The notes: generated by a model not told the origin, from the sequence alone. A DNA stretch of 64,000 nucleotides from Helianthus annuus (GCF_002127325.2 NC_035436.2:110011591-110075590), one strand, 5' to 3'. Counted from the first letter of the stretch, positions 1 through 12,600 are shown. Translations and numbers: made by a program.

Positions 1-1676
1 CAGCATTGACCCTTTGCCCATAGTCCATTAGTACACGCCCGTCCGACTGGCACGGTGTGAGCTTTGTTAAACCTAATAGCGCTATTAACTAATGACCCGC
101 TCGCCATAGGCCTCGGCGATTAAGTCGATAAATGAGGGACTTAAAGTGATAGAGTTGATGGTCTTATGATCGTGTACGTAGGTTTTACGTACGTGCCCTT
201 CAATCCGAGGACAGTAAAAAGTAGTTTAATAGTAATGATAGTACAAGTAGTTAATCAATCCCATTCCCAAACCCCTGGGAATCCCATGCCTTAGAAAGAG
301 TGTGAACTCACCTCGGTTTGCTCGGTTAGATTCTCAATATAGCTAACAGTCAAGGTCGGTCAATCTCGTCCTAATATAATTTACCAGTTAGTCATTTAGT
401 GGCTTTCAAATAGAACACAAAGTTCCTACACGTATCCATCACATAACATTCATCACTTTAACGGTTTATGCCCTCTAAGTTTCCCATCCATTCCCCACTC
501 AAAATCAAACATACCATAATGCACATAACATATATAACATGTTAGATCATTCACGGATAGCATACTCGACATTTAGACACGCAAGTCACAACTTATATCA
601 ATTCAGCATTAATATTCAAAACCGGCAGTTTTCGGTCGTTTTAATAAAATAGTTAAATTATTCCAAAAATTCCCAAATTTTTACAAGATGTCTTAAACGT
701 TCCATATTTTATTGTGTAAAAATATCGGGGTCCGGTTCACTACCAATATTTTATAACAATTCATATCCCGGACTGAACTCAGATTTATGAATTTCTGACC
801 ACAGTCCACGGAACAATTCTTTAAAAATTCATCGAGTGTCCGATTTACGAAATTCCAGTGGGGTAATTACACATGCATCGGTTGTCATCTACTGTACAAA
901 TTTCATGGTCCGATTCATCACAAAACTCAGGTTATGACTGAAAGTACGACACCCATTTATTGCTGTCAAAATTCAGCTTAAGTTGCTGTTACAATTTAAC
1001 ACTTTAAAAATAGTAAACGAAGTCCAAAAATTACGATTCCGGTGCCATTAGAACCGTATTTCATAATATCACATTTTAGACTTAAAATATCAGTTTTACT
1101 TAGGTTTATGACCTGTTTACAGCCAACTGAAGTTGGCTGTAAAACTTGGACAGATTCTGATTTTTAGTGTTTAACCTTCTAAATCGTGTTCCATCGATAC
1201 CGTTAACAAGTTTAGTATTCACAACAACATCAAACATTAATATTATCCAGCAATACTTCAGATCATCAACCAATAATCATAATCACACAAGATCTACATT
1301 CTTTACACTAATATTCATTCATTAACCACCTTGTTCATCATTTTAGTAGACTTTTAGATTTGGATCTTGTATGTTCATAATTTTTAACCGACTAATCTCT
1401 TATTAACCACATCAAATATGAACAAGAAGTTGACTAGAAGCACTTACAACTAGCTCAAGGCTAGGGAAGAAACTATGCGAAAAAGAGGTGGATAAAAGCA
1501 AGATAGAGAGGTCCTTTGCCTTCCGTTAGCTCCAAGACTCCTTATGCGTGACCCGTAACACTTGTATAACTTTGGAATGAGGAGATCAAGAGCCGAAAAT
1601 GGTGGTGTGTTCAAGGGGGGTCTCGGCCGTGAGCTAGGGAGGAGAGGAGAGAAAGAGAGTTTTGGTGGAATGGTGG

Positions 1677-1686
1677 TATTTATAAG
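1677..1686 (-). promoter_or_regulatory. TATA box of TE-A LTR (left copy)
   Basis: Minus-strand CTTATAAATA lies directly downstream of the 11/12-bp repeat array. The same arrangement is at 9147-9156 in the other LTR. Transcription would run toward lower coordinates. Confidence 0.6.
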
Positions 1687-1697
1687 ATCTTCCATAT

Positions 1698-1854
1698 AGC
1701 ATATTCCTAGCATATTCCAAGCATATTCCTAGCATATTCCTAGCATATTCCTAGCATATTCGTAGCATATTCCTAGCATATTCCTTAGGATATTCCTTAG
1801 CATATTCCTTAGCATATTTCTTAGCATATTCCTTAGCATATTCCTTAGCATATT
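1698..1854 (-). repeat. 11/12-bp tandem array upstream of the TATA box
   Basis: About 14 units built on AGCATATTCCT; the unit changes from 11 to 12 bp (extra T) part way through. The right LTR has 13 units (9168-9312), so the two LTRs differ by exactly one 12-bp unit. The array sits immediately upstream of the TATA box in the direction of transcription. Confidence 0.9.
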
Positions 1855-1970
1855 AACAAATACGTGTAAGCATAACACAGATATCAGAAAGCAGTTAAGT
1901 AATTCCACACAGTCGTTAGACACTTTAATTATCATTAATAATTTGTACGGAATACATGGGATTTTGAGGG

Positions 1971-2013
1971 TTGTCACATTCTCCCCTTGTTAAGAGAATT
2001 TCGTCCCGAAATT
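1971..2013 (-). promoter_or_regulatory. TE-A polypurine tract with upstream GGA-loop hairpin
   Basis: Minus strand reads AATTTCG-GGA-CGAAATT, then about 10 nt, then AAGGGGAGAA and the LTR start TGTGACA at 1978. This is the true plus-strand primer site. The inverted repeat lies at 1997-2013. Confidence 0.8.
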
Positions 2014-2039
2014 TAGTGCGCGGTTACTGAGGAAGCTAG

Positions 2040-5000
2040 TTAAGTTGCGTTGTTTTCCTGATTTTCCTGGGGTGTCACATCATCCCCACGTTGATTTGGA
2101 ATTTCGTCCCGAAATTCTGCGGTAGCTTCAGTCTCAGTAGTGGTTGCATTTTTCTTAAACAACTGGGGATACTTGAGTTTCATTTGGTCTTCTCGTTCCC
2201 AGGTATACTCTGGGCCACGACGGGAATTCCAACGAACTCGGACGAGAGGTATTCTGGTGTGCTTGAGAATCTTAACGTCTTGATCCGTAATCTCTACAGG
2301 TTCCTCAACGAATCACAGCTTGTCGTCGATTGTGAGCTCTTTGAGAGGAACTATGAGGGTCTCATCTGACAGACACTTCTTCAGATTTGACACATGGAAA
2401 ACATTGTGAACTCTGCTGAGTTCTTTAGGTAGGTTCAGTCTGTAAGCGACTTTGCCAATTCTCTCAATGATCTCGAACGGTCCGACATAACGTGGGTTGA
2501 GCTTGCCTCGTTTGCCAAAGCGGACTACACCTTTCCAAGGTGAGACTTTGAGCAGCACTCGATCCCCAACCTGGAACTCGAGTGGCCTTCTTCGTTTATC
2601 GGCATAGCTTTTCTGACGGGCACGAGCTGCCGCCATTCGCTGTCGGATCTGAGCAATCTTTTCGGTTGTATCTACTACGAGTTCTGGACCAGTGATTTGA
2701 CTGTCACCAACTTCTGCCCAACAAAGAGGTGATCGGCACTTGCGTCCATACAATGCCTCGAACGGAGCGGCCTGGATGCTGGTGTGGTAACTGTTGTTAT
2801 ATGAAAACTCCACTAGCGGGAGGTGTTTTTCCCAGCCATTGCCGAAGTCGATTACGCATGCCCTAAGCATGTCTTCGAGGGTTTGGATGGTGCGTTTAGA
2901 TTGCCCATCCGTCTGTGGATGATAAGCGGTGCTCATATCTAAACGTGAGCCAAAAGACTTATGCATAGCTTGCCACAGTTCAGAAGTGAAACGCGCGTCA
3001 CGATCAGAAATGATGGAGGTTGGCACTCCGTGCCGTGACACCACTTCTTTTAGGTAGATGTCTGCTAGAGTAGAAAACTTATCCATTTCTTTGATAGGCA
3101 GAAAATGTGCAGACTTGGTCAGTCGATCCACGATCACCCAAATGGTATCATTTCCGCGTTGAGATCTGGGCAGGCCAGTAACGAAATCCATGGAAATTTG
3201 CTCCCATTTCCATTTAGGTATCTCTGGTTGTTGAAGTGGGCCTGATGGTTTCTGGTATTCGACCTTGACCCTGGCACAAGTCAAGCATTTACCGACGTAG
3301 GTTGCTATGCTGGCTTTCATCCCAGGCCACCAGTATGTAGTCTTGAGATCATGGTACATCTTGTCCGAACCAGGATGTACTGAGTAACGAGACTTACGCG
3401 CTTCATCTATCACAAGCTCGCGCAAGTCTCCATACAGCGGAACCCAGATGCGTCCGTTAACATAGTAGGCGCCATTTTCTTTTCGTTCTAGTCGTTGCCT
3501 CGATCCTCGTAAGGACTCAGCCCTGATGTTCTCTGCCTTCAATGCTTCAACTTGAGCATCGCGAATCTGAGCGGGAAGGTTAGATTGGATGGTAAGCTGT
3601 AACGCACGTACACGCCTAGGTATAGTAACCTTTCGACTGAGGGCGTCAGCCACAACATTGGCCTTGCCCGGATGATACTTGATCGCGCATTCGTAGTCAT
3701 TCAGGAGTTCGACCCATCGACGTTGACGCATGTTTAACTCCTTTTGCTTGAAGATATGCTCGAGACTCCTGTGGTCGGTGTAAATGGTGCACTTGGTACC
3801 GTACAGGTAATGTCTCCATATCTTAAGCGCGAAAACAACTGCTCCCAGTTCCAGATCGTGAGTAGTGTAGTTCCTTTCGTGAACTTTAAGTTGGCGCGAT
3901 GCGTAGGCAATGACCTTGTCACGTTGCATCAACACACAACCAAGTCCTTGGATGGAAGCGTCGCAATAAACCACAAAATCATCTGTGCCTTCAGGCAATG
4001 AGAGGATAGGCGCGCTACAGAGTCTATCTTTCAAGTGCTGAAATGCGGACTCCTGTGCATCACCCCAACGATAGGTAACACCTTTCTGAGTCAGTGAAGT
4101 GAGAGGTTGCGCAATCTTTGAGAAATCTTTGATAAACCTTCTGTAATATCCTGCCAGACCTAAGAATTGGCGGATCTCTGTTGGTGTGCGGGGTGCAGGC
4201 CAATTCTTGATCGATTCAACCTTAGATGGATCCACATGAATCCCATCCTTGTTTACCACATGGCCCAGAAAATGGACTTCGCGAAGCCAGAAGTCACATT
4301 TCGAAAACTTGGCATACAGCTGCTCTTTACGAAGTAGTTCCAGAATAAGCCTTAGGTGTTGCTCGTGTTCCTCCTGACTCTTAGAATAGATCAGGATGTC
4401 GTCGATGAAGACTATGACAAATTTATCCAAGTAAGGTTTGCACACTCGGTTCATGAGGTCCATGAAGACCGCTGGTGCATTCGCCAATCCGAAAGGCATA
4501 ACCAGAAACTCGTAATGGCCGTAACGAGTTCTAAATGCTGTTTTAGAGACGTCCTCCTCTCGGACTCTCAGCTGATGGTATCCCGATCTCAAATCAATCT
4601 TAGAATAGAAGCTCGACCCTTGCAACTGGTCGAACAAGTCATCAATGCGTGGAAGGGGGTAACGATTCTTCACGGTCACCTTGTTGAGTTCGCGGTAATC
4701 AATACACATCCTGAAGGTACCGTCTTTCTTCTTTACGAATAACACTGGAGCTCCCCATGGCGAAGAGCTAGGACGTATGAAACCCTTTTCCAAGAGTTCT
4801 TGTAGTTGCGTGGACAGTTCTTCAAGTTCCGATGGAGCTAGACGATAAGGGGCTCGAGCTATGGGCGCTGCTCCAGGAGCTAGCTCGATTTGAAACTCAA
4901 CTTGGCGATGAGGCGGAAGACCAGGTAATTCCTCATGAAATACCTCAGGAAAGTCGCGCACAATAGGAATGTCTTCTATCTTCCTTTCTTCCGAGGATGC

Positions 5001-5387
5001 CTCAGTAACGAGGGCTAGGATAGCGGTGTGGCCCTTCCGTAAACACTTCCGGGCTTTAAGGAAAGAGATGATGCCTACAACAGCACCACTCTTGTCGCCA
5101 CGAATCACGAGGGGTTCTTTACTAGGGCGAGGGATGCGGACGATTTTCTCCTTGCAAATAATCTCCGCTTGGTGTCGAGATAACCAATCCATCCCAATGA
5201 CAACGTCAAAACTACCCAGAACGATAGGAATGAGGTTGATAGAAAAGGTCTGATCGGCAAGGACAAGCTTGCAACCCTTAACTACATGTGTAGCCTCTAA
5301 ACTTTTACCATTTGCTAACTCTACGATGTGCTTGGTGTTCAAAAGGGTTGGAGTATGCTTAAGCATCTGACTAACTCTTAGGAACAC
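2040..5387 (-). pseudogene. pol: TE-A pol: protease, RT, RNase H, integrase, chromodomain remnant
   Basis: A 1024-codon open frame runs from about 5387 to a TGA at 2313-2315. After the TGA the same frame continues through the chromodomain to 2040. Approximate order: rest of protease; RT with the FVKKKDG and YRELNK blocks near residue 217 and FIDDIL near 326; RNase H (VYCDAS near 471); integrase HHCC finger ([11 protein letters not shown]) near 665-700; catalytic core. Of the integrase D-D35-E triad, the two D residues (near 733 and 795) are present but the E is K (codon 2895-2897; exactly 35 residues after the second D). The frame is out of phase with gag. Together with the lost chromodomain, this copy should not be able to move by itself. 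Usual family products act in a cytoplasmic particle and then in the nucleus. Confidence 0.88.
2071..2116 (-). promoter_or_regulatory. TE-A internal copy of the hairpin/polypurine/TGTGACA module
   Basis: A second hairpin (2100-2116) with the same GGA loop is followed by GGGGATGA and TGTGACACCCC, copying the arrangement at the LTR border about 100 bp away. It overlaps the last codons of the pol frame (EFRDEIP). Confidence 0.8.
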
Positions 5388-6592
5388 ATATCTGTACCTG
5401 AATTAACTAAAATAGAAACAAAGAAATTGTCTGGTAGGAACTTACCCGCCACAACGTCGAGGTTGTTTCCTTCTTCCTCTTGTCCATTCAGAAGCTCATG
5501 CTTACCAGTCCTGCGGTTATCCTTATTGTCTCCGTTATTGTCCCCGTGGCCCTGGTTGCTGCTGTTGTCAAGATTTTGTCCCATCTGCGGACAGTTCCTC
5601 TTGAAGTGACTCTCAGCACCGCACTGGTAACATCTCTCATTACCCTGCTGGTGTTGCCGTTGGTTCCGGTTTGTAGGATATGGGCTCCTACAGTCTCTAG
5701 CCATATGTCCCAACTTCTTGCACCGATGACAACACGATTCCGCACATGACCCGCTGTGGTGACGTTGGCACTTGCGGCATCTCGGTTTATTCCCTAGGTA
5801 TCTCCCCTGATTTTGGTAGTTCAGCCCGAGTTTCCTGTGCGGTTCCCGTCGTATAGAGCTAGGACCCTCACCTTGGTGCTCACCCCAACTATACTTGTTA
5901 CTAATAAGAGCATTTGCATTGGAAGAGCTACGCTTGGGCAACTTGCCCTCTTCCACCGCCTGATCGGTGAGTTGGTGCGCCAAACGAACGACTTGCTGGA
6001 TTGTGGGAAGGTTAGCCGCACTCACAGACCCTTGGATTTCCGGGACTAAGCCTCTGAGGTATAGCTTGATTCGCCTAGATATAGGTTGTGACATGTTAGG
6101 ACATAAGGCAGCCAAGTCGTCGGACCTCTTTGTGTACGCCTCAATCTCCGATCCTTCCATCTTCAAACCATAATACTCTATTTCAAGTTTCAGAATGTCA
6201 TCCAGGTGGCAGAACTCTTCCTTAATCAAATCCTTGAAGTCGCTCCAGAGGGTGGCATTCGCGTCTGCCAACCCGAGCATCTGAACTTGTGCGTTCCACC
6301 AAGAATACGCTTTCCCTTGCAACATGACAGTAGCGTACTCTACTCGTTTGCCAGCATGACTTTCACTTTCTTTGAACGTATATTCGATTCTTCGGATACA
6401 GTGTAGAAGGTCGATTGTCCCTCCAGTGCCATCAAAAGTGGGAGGTTTACACTCCAAGAACGCCCTGAAGGTGCCCATGCGGGATTGGGTGTGCATGGGT
6501 TGACTCCCTGATTGGGTTGCTAAGGCTTCAGCAATCCGTTCGTTAATCAAGGTCGTCAGCTGACCCTGGGTCATGTTGAGACGTCCACTCAT
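5378..6592 (-). pseudogene. gag: TE-A gag with nucleocapsid and start of protease
   Basis: I chose the ATG at 6592, which starts MSGRLNMTQ and matches the gag start of TE-J. The capsid region is followed by a region with CCHC-type knuckles (CYQCGAESHFKRNC; CHRCKKLGHMARDC). The frame ends in the protease: the aspartyl motif reads NSGTD where TE-J has DSGAD, so the catalytic Asp is Asn, and a frameshift right after it ends the frame at 5378. Unlike TE-J and TE-D, this gag has no intron-like interruption between the N-terminal exon and the FLxCKP block. Gag would form the retroelement particle. Confidence 0.85.
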
Positions 6593-6894
6593 GATCTTCA
6601 CATCGAGGGGAACACAGGTAAGAAAGGTATCGCAACATGCGTAAGTGTGGGACGACAGTAGAGAGTAAGCACACAAGGTTCAAGTAGAAGTTATCACGTT
6701 AACTAATGCACAGTGTGAGCTATCTAACCGACAATATAACATAAATCATACCACTTATGGTGTCGAGTCTTGCACGTGGAGCGAAGCGTCGTTGTGGATC
6801 GTTGAGCACTGTACAGGTTATAGTCTGGTTTTATCAAAAATCTTTTCCCATTTTAAAACCAAGTTCACTATAACCAATGGCTCTGATACCAATC
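6593..6894 (-). other. TE-A untranslated leader with primer-binding site
   Basis: Minus-strand TGGTATCAGAGCCA at 6878-6891 lies 3 bases after the LTR end (6895). It matches the 3' end of initiator Met tRNA, the usual primer for plant Ty3 elements. The rest up to the gag ATG has no long frame. Confidence 0.85.
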
Positions 6895-7222
6895 TGTCAC
6901 ACCCCCAAAATCCACCATGCGGAGTACTACCGCTTGGAGGCGTGACATGACCAGGATCGAGCCACCAATCATACTGAACTATGTATTTAAGTAAATAAAG
7001 CCAACCACAATACGATTGGTGACCGAAAGCTAGTTAACCAAGTTTTAATTTAAACAGCGGAAGCATAAACGTAAAGTCCAAAATATGAGTCCATAGTTTA
7101 TAAGTTAAAGTTTCAAACGCAAGTTTAATAAGTTCATAAGGATTATATATTAAACACGGGACATAACCGTCCGTACACCACAATGACTCCTTCCTCGTGC
7201 AAGCTCCAAGCATTTAACGACC

Positions 7223-7781
7223 TGTAAGGCATGTAACAACGAGTCAACAACAAAGTTGAGTGAATTCACAGTTGGTTGTTTAGTTATAGCATTTGTTTCG
7301 TAAATTATCTGTTCGTTTTTTTTTTTTTTTTGAAAACCATGTATCGTATGAGTTTGCATCGCGGTCTTTCTGACATGTTTGCGAAGATTAGTGGGGGTTT
7401 CCCATGTGTTACTAGACCACGCGTATCGACTGCTACGAAAATATAAGAGGTGCCCTAAGTCAATGTCTATCAGCATTGACCCTTTGCCCATAGTCCATTA
7501 GTACACGCCCGTCCGACTGGCATGGTGTGAGGTTTGTTAAACCTAATAGCGCTATTAACTAATGACCCGCTCGCCATAGGCCTCGGCGATTAAGTCGATA
7601 AATGAGGGACTTAAAGTGATAGAGTTGATGGTCTTATGATCGTGTACGTAGGTTTTACGTATGTGCCCTTCAATCCGAGGACAGTAAAAAGTAGTTTAAT
7701 AGTAATGATAGTACAAGTAGTTAATCAATCCCATTCCCAAACCCCTGGGAATCCCATGCCTTAGAAAGAGTGTGAACTCAC
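7223..7781 (-). other. Candidate leader intron in TE-A 5' LTR (559 bp)
   Basis: On the minus strand, CGAGCAAACCGAG is followed by GTGAGTTCAC; the acceptor is CCTTACAG followed by GTCGTTAA. The donor context is shared with TE-B and TE-J although the LTR bodies differ. This is a prediction only; the matching donor in the left LTR is at 311. Confidence 0.5.
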
Positions 7782-9167
7782 CTCGGTTTGCTCGGTTAGA
7801 TTCTCAATATAGCTAACAGTCAAGGTCGGTCAATCTCGTCCTAATATAATTTACCAGTTAGTCATTTAGTGGCTTTCAAATAGAACACAAAGTTCCTACA
7901 CGTATCTATCACATAACATTCATCACTTTAACGGTTTATGCCCTCTAAGTTTCCCATCCATTCCCCACTCAAAATCAAACATACCATAATGCACATAACA
8001 TATATAACATGTTAGATCATTCACGGATAGCATACTCGACATTTAGACACGCAAGTCACAACTTATATCAATTCAGCATTAATATTCAAAACCGGCAGTT
8101 TTCGGTCGTTTTAATAAAATAGTTAAATTATTCCAAAAATTCCCAAATTTTTACAAGATGTCTTAAACGTTCCATATTTTATTGTGTAAAAATATCGAGG
8201 TCCGGTTCACTACCAATATTTTATAACAATTCATATTCCGGACTGAACTCAGATTTATGAATTTCTGACCACAGTCCACGGAACAATTCATTAAAAATTC
8301 ATCGAGTGTCCGATTTACGAAATTCCAGTGGGGTAATTACACATGCATCGGTTGTCATCTACTGTACAAATTTCATGGTCCGATTCATCACAAAGCTCAG
8401 GTTATGACTGAAAGTACGACACCCATTTATTGCTGCAAAATTCAGCTTAAGTTGCTGTTACAATTTAACACTTTAAAAATAGTAAACGAAGTCCAAAAAT
8501 TACGATTCCGGTGCCATTAGAACCGTATTTCATAATATCACATTTTAGACTTAAAATATCAGTTTTTCGTTAGGTTTATGACCTGTTTACAGCCAACTGA
8601 AGTTGGCTGTAAAACTTGGACAGATTCTGATTTTTAGTGTTTAACCTTCTAAATCGTGTTCGATCGATACCGTTAACAAGTTTAGTATTCACAACAACAT
8701 CAAACATTAATATTATCCAGCAATACTTCAGATCATCAACCAATAATCATAATCACACAAGATCTACATGCTTTACACTAATATTCATTCATTAACCACC
8801 TTGTTCATCATTTTAGTAGACTTTTAGATTTGGATCTTGTATGTTCATAATTTTTAACCGACTAATCTCTTATTAACCACATCAAACATGAACAAGAAGT
8901 TGACTAGAAGCACTTACAACTAGCTCAAGGCTAGGGAAGAAACTATGCGAAAAAGAGGTGGTTAAAAGCAAGATAGAGAGGTCCTTCGCCTTCCGTTAGC
9001 TCCAAGACTCCTTATGCGTGACCCGTAACACTTGTATAACTTTGGAATGAGGAGATCAAGAGCCGAAAATGGTGGTGTGTTCAAGGGGGGTCTCGGCCGT
9101 GAGCTAGGGAGGAGAGGAGAGAAAGAGAGTTTTGGTGGAATGGTGGTATTTATAAGATCTTCCATAT

Positions 9168-9312
9168 AGCATATTCCTAGCATATTCCAAGCATATTCCT
9201 AGCATATTCCTAGCATATTCCTAGCATATTCCTAGCATATTCCTAGCATATTCCTTAGGATATTCCTTAGCATATTCCTTAGCATATTCCTTAGCATATT
9301 CCTTAGCATATT
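9168..9312 (-). repeat. 11/12-bp tandem array, right LTR copy
   Basis: Thirteen units of the AGCATATTCCT(T) repeat, one fewer than in the left LTR. It is upstream of the TATA box at 9147-9156. Confidence 0.9.
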
Positions 9313-9436
9313 AACAAATACGTGTAAGCATAACACAGATATTAGAAAGCAGTTAAGTAATTCCACACAGTCGTTAGACACTTTAATTATCATTAATAAT
9401 TTGTACGGAATACATGGGATTTTGAGGGTTGTCACA

Positions 9437-12400
9437 TATCGACCTTTTCCCTGTCAAACTTGGAAGCTTCGACGTCGTCATCGGTATGGATTGGTTATCC
9501 AAACATCGCGCTGAGATCCTCTGTCAAGAGAAAGCAGTTCGTATTCCTCGTTGTTCTGGCAAACCCCTCATCGTTCAAGGTAACAAAGGCGGAGAAGTCA
9601 CAGGCATTATCTCGCTTCTAAAAGCCCAGAAATGTTTACAAAAAGGGCACACCGCTATCCTAGCACTTGTCACTAACACCCACGAAAAGGAAAAGAGGAT
9701 CGAAGATTTTCCAGTAGTACGTGACTACCCCGACGTATTCCCTGAGGAACTACCTGGACTCCCTCCCCACCGTCAGGTCGAATTCCAAATCGAGCTAGCT
9801 CCCGGAGCAGCGCCCATAGCTCGTGCGCCTTATCGTCTAGCCCCTCCAGAACTGAAGGAACTCTCTACGCAACTACAGTAACTATTGGATAAAGGATTTA
9901 TCCGTCCTAGTTCATCACCCTGGGGAGCACCAGTACTCTTTGTTAAGAAGAAGGATGGCACATTCCGAATGTGCATCGACTATCGTGAGCTGAACAAGGT
10001 TACCATCAAGAATCGTTACCCCCTCCCGCGCATTGACGACCTATTCGATCAGTTGCAAGGATCGAGCTACTACTCTAAGATTGACCTGCGGTCAGGCTAT
10101 CATCAGCTGAGAGTTCGTAACGAAGACATCTCCAAGACTGCGTTCAGGACTCGTTATGGTCATTACGAGTTCCTCGTCATGCCTTTTGGAATGACTAACG
10201 CACCTGCGGTTTTCATGGATCTCATGAACCGAGTGTGCAAGCCTTACCTCGACAAATTCGTGATTGTGTTCATCGACGACATTCTGATCTACTCGAAAAG
10301 TCAAGAGGAGAATGAACAACACCTACGCCTTATCCTCGAACTCTTACGCAATGAGCAATTGTACGCCAAATTCTCGAAGTGTGACTTTTGGCTTCGAGAG
10401 GTCCATTTCCTTGGGCATGTGGTCAATAGGGAAGGGATTCACGTCGACCCCGCTAAGATCGACTCGATAAAGAATTGGCCTACACCCAAGACTCCAACCG
10501 AAGTCCGCCAATTCTTGGGACTGGCAGGATACTACCGCAGATTCATCAAAGGATTCTCAAAGATTGCTCAACCCCTCACGACTCTCACTCAGAAAGGCAT
10601 TGCTTACAAGTAGAATGAAGCTCAGGAGTCGGCCTTTCAAAGGCTAAAGGATAACCTCTGTAGCGCTCCTATTCTCTCGTTGCCTGAAGGCACTGACGAC
10701 TTTGTGGTTTACTGCGATGCGTCCATTCATGGACTCGGTTGCGTGTTGATGCAACGCGAGAAAGTTATTGCCCACGCTTCTTGACAACTTAAGACGCATG
10801 AAAGAAACTACACTACGCATGACTTGGAACTGGGAGCAGTGATCTTTGCTCTTAAGATATGGAGACACTACCTGTACGGTACCAAGTGCACTATTTACAC
10901 CGATCACAAGAGTCTCGAGCATATCTTTAGGCAAAAGGAATTAAACATGCGACAACGTCGATGGGTCGAACTCCTGAATGATTACGAATGCGCCATCAAG
11001 TACCATCCGGGCAAGGCCAATGTCGTGGCAGATGCCCTCAGCCGAAAGGACACTACACCAAAGCGCGTGCGAGCATTGCAACTTACTATCCAGTCTAGCC
11101 TCCCTACTCAGATTCGAAATGCTCAAGTCGAAGCGTTGAAACCAGGAAACATCAGGGCTGAGTCCCTGCGAGGATCGAGGCAGCGATTAGAACAGAAAGA
11201 AGATGGCGCTTACTATGTAACAGGGCGCATTTGGGTTCCACTCTATGGAGATCTACGTGAACTCGTGATGGACGAAGCCCACAAGTCCCGCTACTCAGTA
11301 CATCCTGGCTCGGATAAGATGTACCACGACTTGAGGACTACATACTGGTGGCCTGGCATGAAGGCACACATAGCAACTTATGTCAGCAAATGTTTGACTT
11401 GCGCAAGAGTCAAGACAGAGTACCAGAAGCCAGCAGGCCTACTCCAACAACCAGAAATCCCGAAATGGAAATGGGAGCAAATTTCCATGGATTTTGTAAC
11501 AGGGCTACCTAGGTCTCAACGCGGAAATGACACTATTTGGGTAATAGTAGATCGATTGACCAAGTCCGCACACTTTTTGGCTATTAAGGAAACAGACAAG
11601 TTTTCTACCTTGGCGGAAGTCTACTTAAAGGAAGTAGTTTCGAGGCACGGGGTGCCAACCTCAATTATTTCCGACCGAGACGCTCGTTTTACTTTGGAAT
11701 TGTGGCAAGCTATGCACAAATCCTTTGGCTCACGTCTGGACATGAGCACCGCTTATCACCCACAAACGGATGGGCAGTCTGAACGGACCATCCAAACCCT
11801 AGAATACATGCTCAGGGCATGTGTGATCGATTTTGGCAAGAATTGGGAGAAGCATCTGCCGCTAGTGGAATTCTCCTACAATAACAGCTACCACACTAGT
11901 ATTCAGGCAGCACCTTTTGAGGCATTGTACGGACGTAAATGCCGGTCACCTCTCTGTTGGGCGGAAGTCGGTGATAGTCAAATCACGGGCCCAGAGATGG
12001 TGGTGAATACAACGGAAAAGATTGCCCAGATCAGACAACGCATGGCGGCAGCTCGTGACCGTCAGAAGAGTTACGCTGATAAGCGTAGGAAACCACTAGA
12101 ATTCCAGGTCGGTTACCGGGTTCTACTTAAAGTCTCACCCTGGAAGGGTGTGGTTCGCTTTGGAAAAGGGGCAAGCTTAATCCGCGATATATCGGACCAT
12201 TCGAAATTACCGAGAAAATCGGTAAGGTTGCTTATAGATTGAACCTGCCTGAAGAACTGAGTGCGGTACACAACGTTTTTCACGTATCTAATCTGAAGAA
12301 GTGTCTATCAGATGAAACGCTCGTAATTCCTTTCAAGGAACTAACTATTGATGAACAGCTACACTTTACTGAGGAACCGATTGAGATCACGGATCGAGAA

Positions 12401-12580
12401 ATCAAAATCCTCAAACGTAGCCAGATACCTCTCGTACGAGTCCGTTGGAACTCGCGACGCGGCCCAGAGTTTACCTGGGAGCGGGAAGACCAGATGAAGC
12501 ACAAGTATCCCCAGTTGTTCCCAAACGAAAACCCCAGCACTGAAGCTACAACCGAATTTCGGGACGAAATTCCACACTAA
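9437..12580 (+). pseudogene. pol: TE-B pol (5' end removed by TE-A insertion)
   Basis: The frame enters at protease residues IDLFPVKLGSFD directly after the TE-A LTR; gag and the protease catalytic site lie beyond the window. Domains: RT (about 9930-10560, FIDDIL near 10276), RNase H (10690-11040), integrase HHCC (11290-11410) and an intact D, D, E triad (DFVTGLP, SDRDARF, GQSERT), then a chromodomain (12355-12530). Breaks: TAA at 9879, TAG near 10612, TGA near 10783, and a 1-base loss near 12168 that shifts frame before the chromodomain. It is a relative of TE-A and TE-J. Confidence 0.88.
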
Positions 12581-12600
12581 CGGGGGGATGATGTGACACC
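12555..12600 (+). promoter_or_regulatory. TE-B internal hairpin/pseudo-polypurine module
   Basis: AATTTCG-GGA-CGAAATT, then about 11 nt, GGGGGGATGA and TGTGACACC. It overlaps the pol C-terminus and precedes the real module by about 91 bp. Confidence 0.75.

Larger units (their letters stand above)
1..1978 (-). repeat. 3' LTR of TE-A (partial)
   Basis: Nearly identical to 7471-9436. It ends at the polypurine-side boundary TTGTCACA (reads TGTGACAA on the minus strand). It contains a promoter-proximal 11/12-bp tandem array, a TATA box and the 5' splice-like site of the leader intron at 311. No gene is expected inside; the short frames seen here come from the repeats. Confidence 0.9.
1..9436 (-). 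mobile_element. TE-A: Tekay-like Ty3 LTR retrotransposon, near complete, inserted in TE-B
   Basis: Minus-strand order is 5' LTR (6895-9436), Met-type primer site, gag, pol, polypurine tract, 3' LTR (1-1978, cut by the window edge; about 0.57 kb is missing). The LTRs start TGTGACA and end GGTGTGACA. Over roughly 1.9 kb of shared LTR I counted about 16 differences by eye, so the insertion is young. Its right flank resumes inside the pol frame of TE-B, which shows nesting; the other target-duplication copy lies outside the window. Coding capacity is lost (see gag and pol entries). Confidence 0.9.
6895..9436 (-). repeat. 5' LTR of TE-A
   Basis: 2542 bp, TGTGACAACC on the minus strand to GGGGTGTGACA. 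It contains the TATA box at 9147-9156, the tandem array, a poly-T run near 7315-7331 and the candidate leader intron. Confidence 0.9.

Noticed and set aside
1729..1977. Minus-strand frame with repeated MLRN units
   Set aside because: It is the translation of the 11/12-bp LTR repeat array.
3744..4742. Plus-strand frames of 85-128 aa inside TE-A pol
   Set aside because: Antisense shadows of RT and RNase H; the same shadows recur in TE-B and TE-D.
5378..5400. Programmed frameshift between TE-A gag and pol
   Set aside because: No slippery site seen and TE-J is in frame here; decay is simpler.
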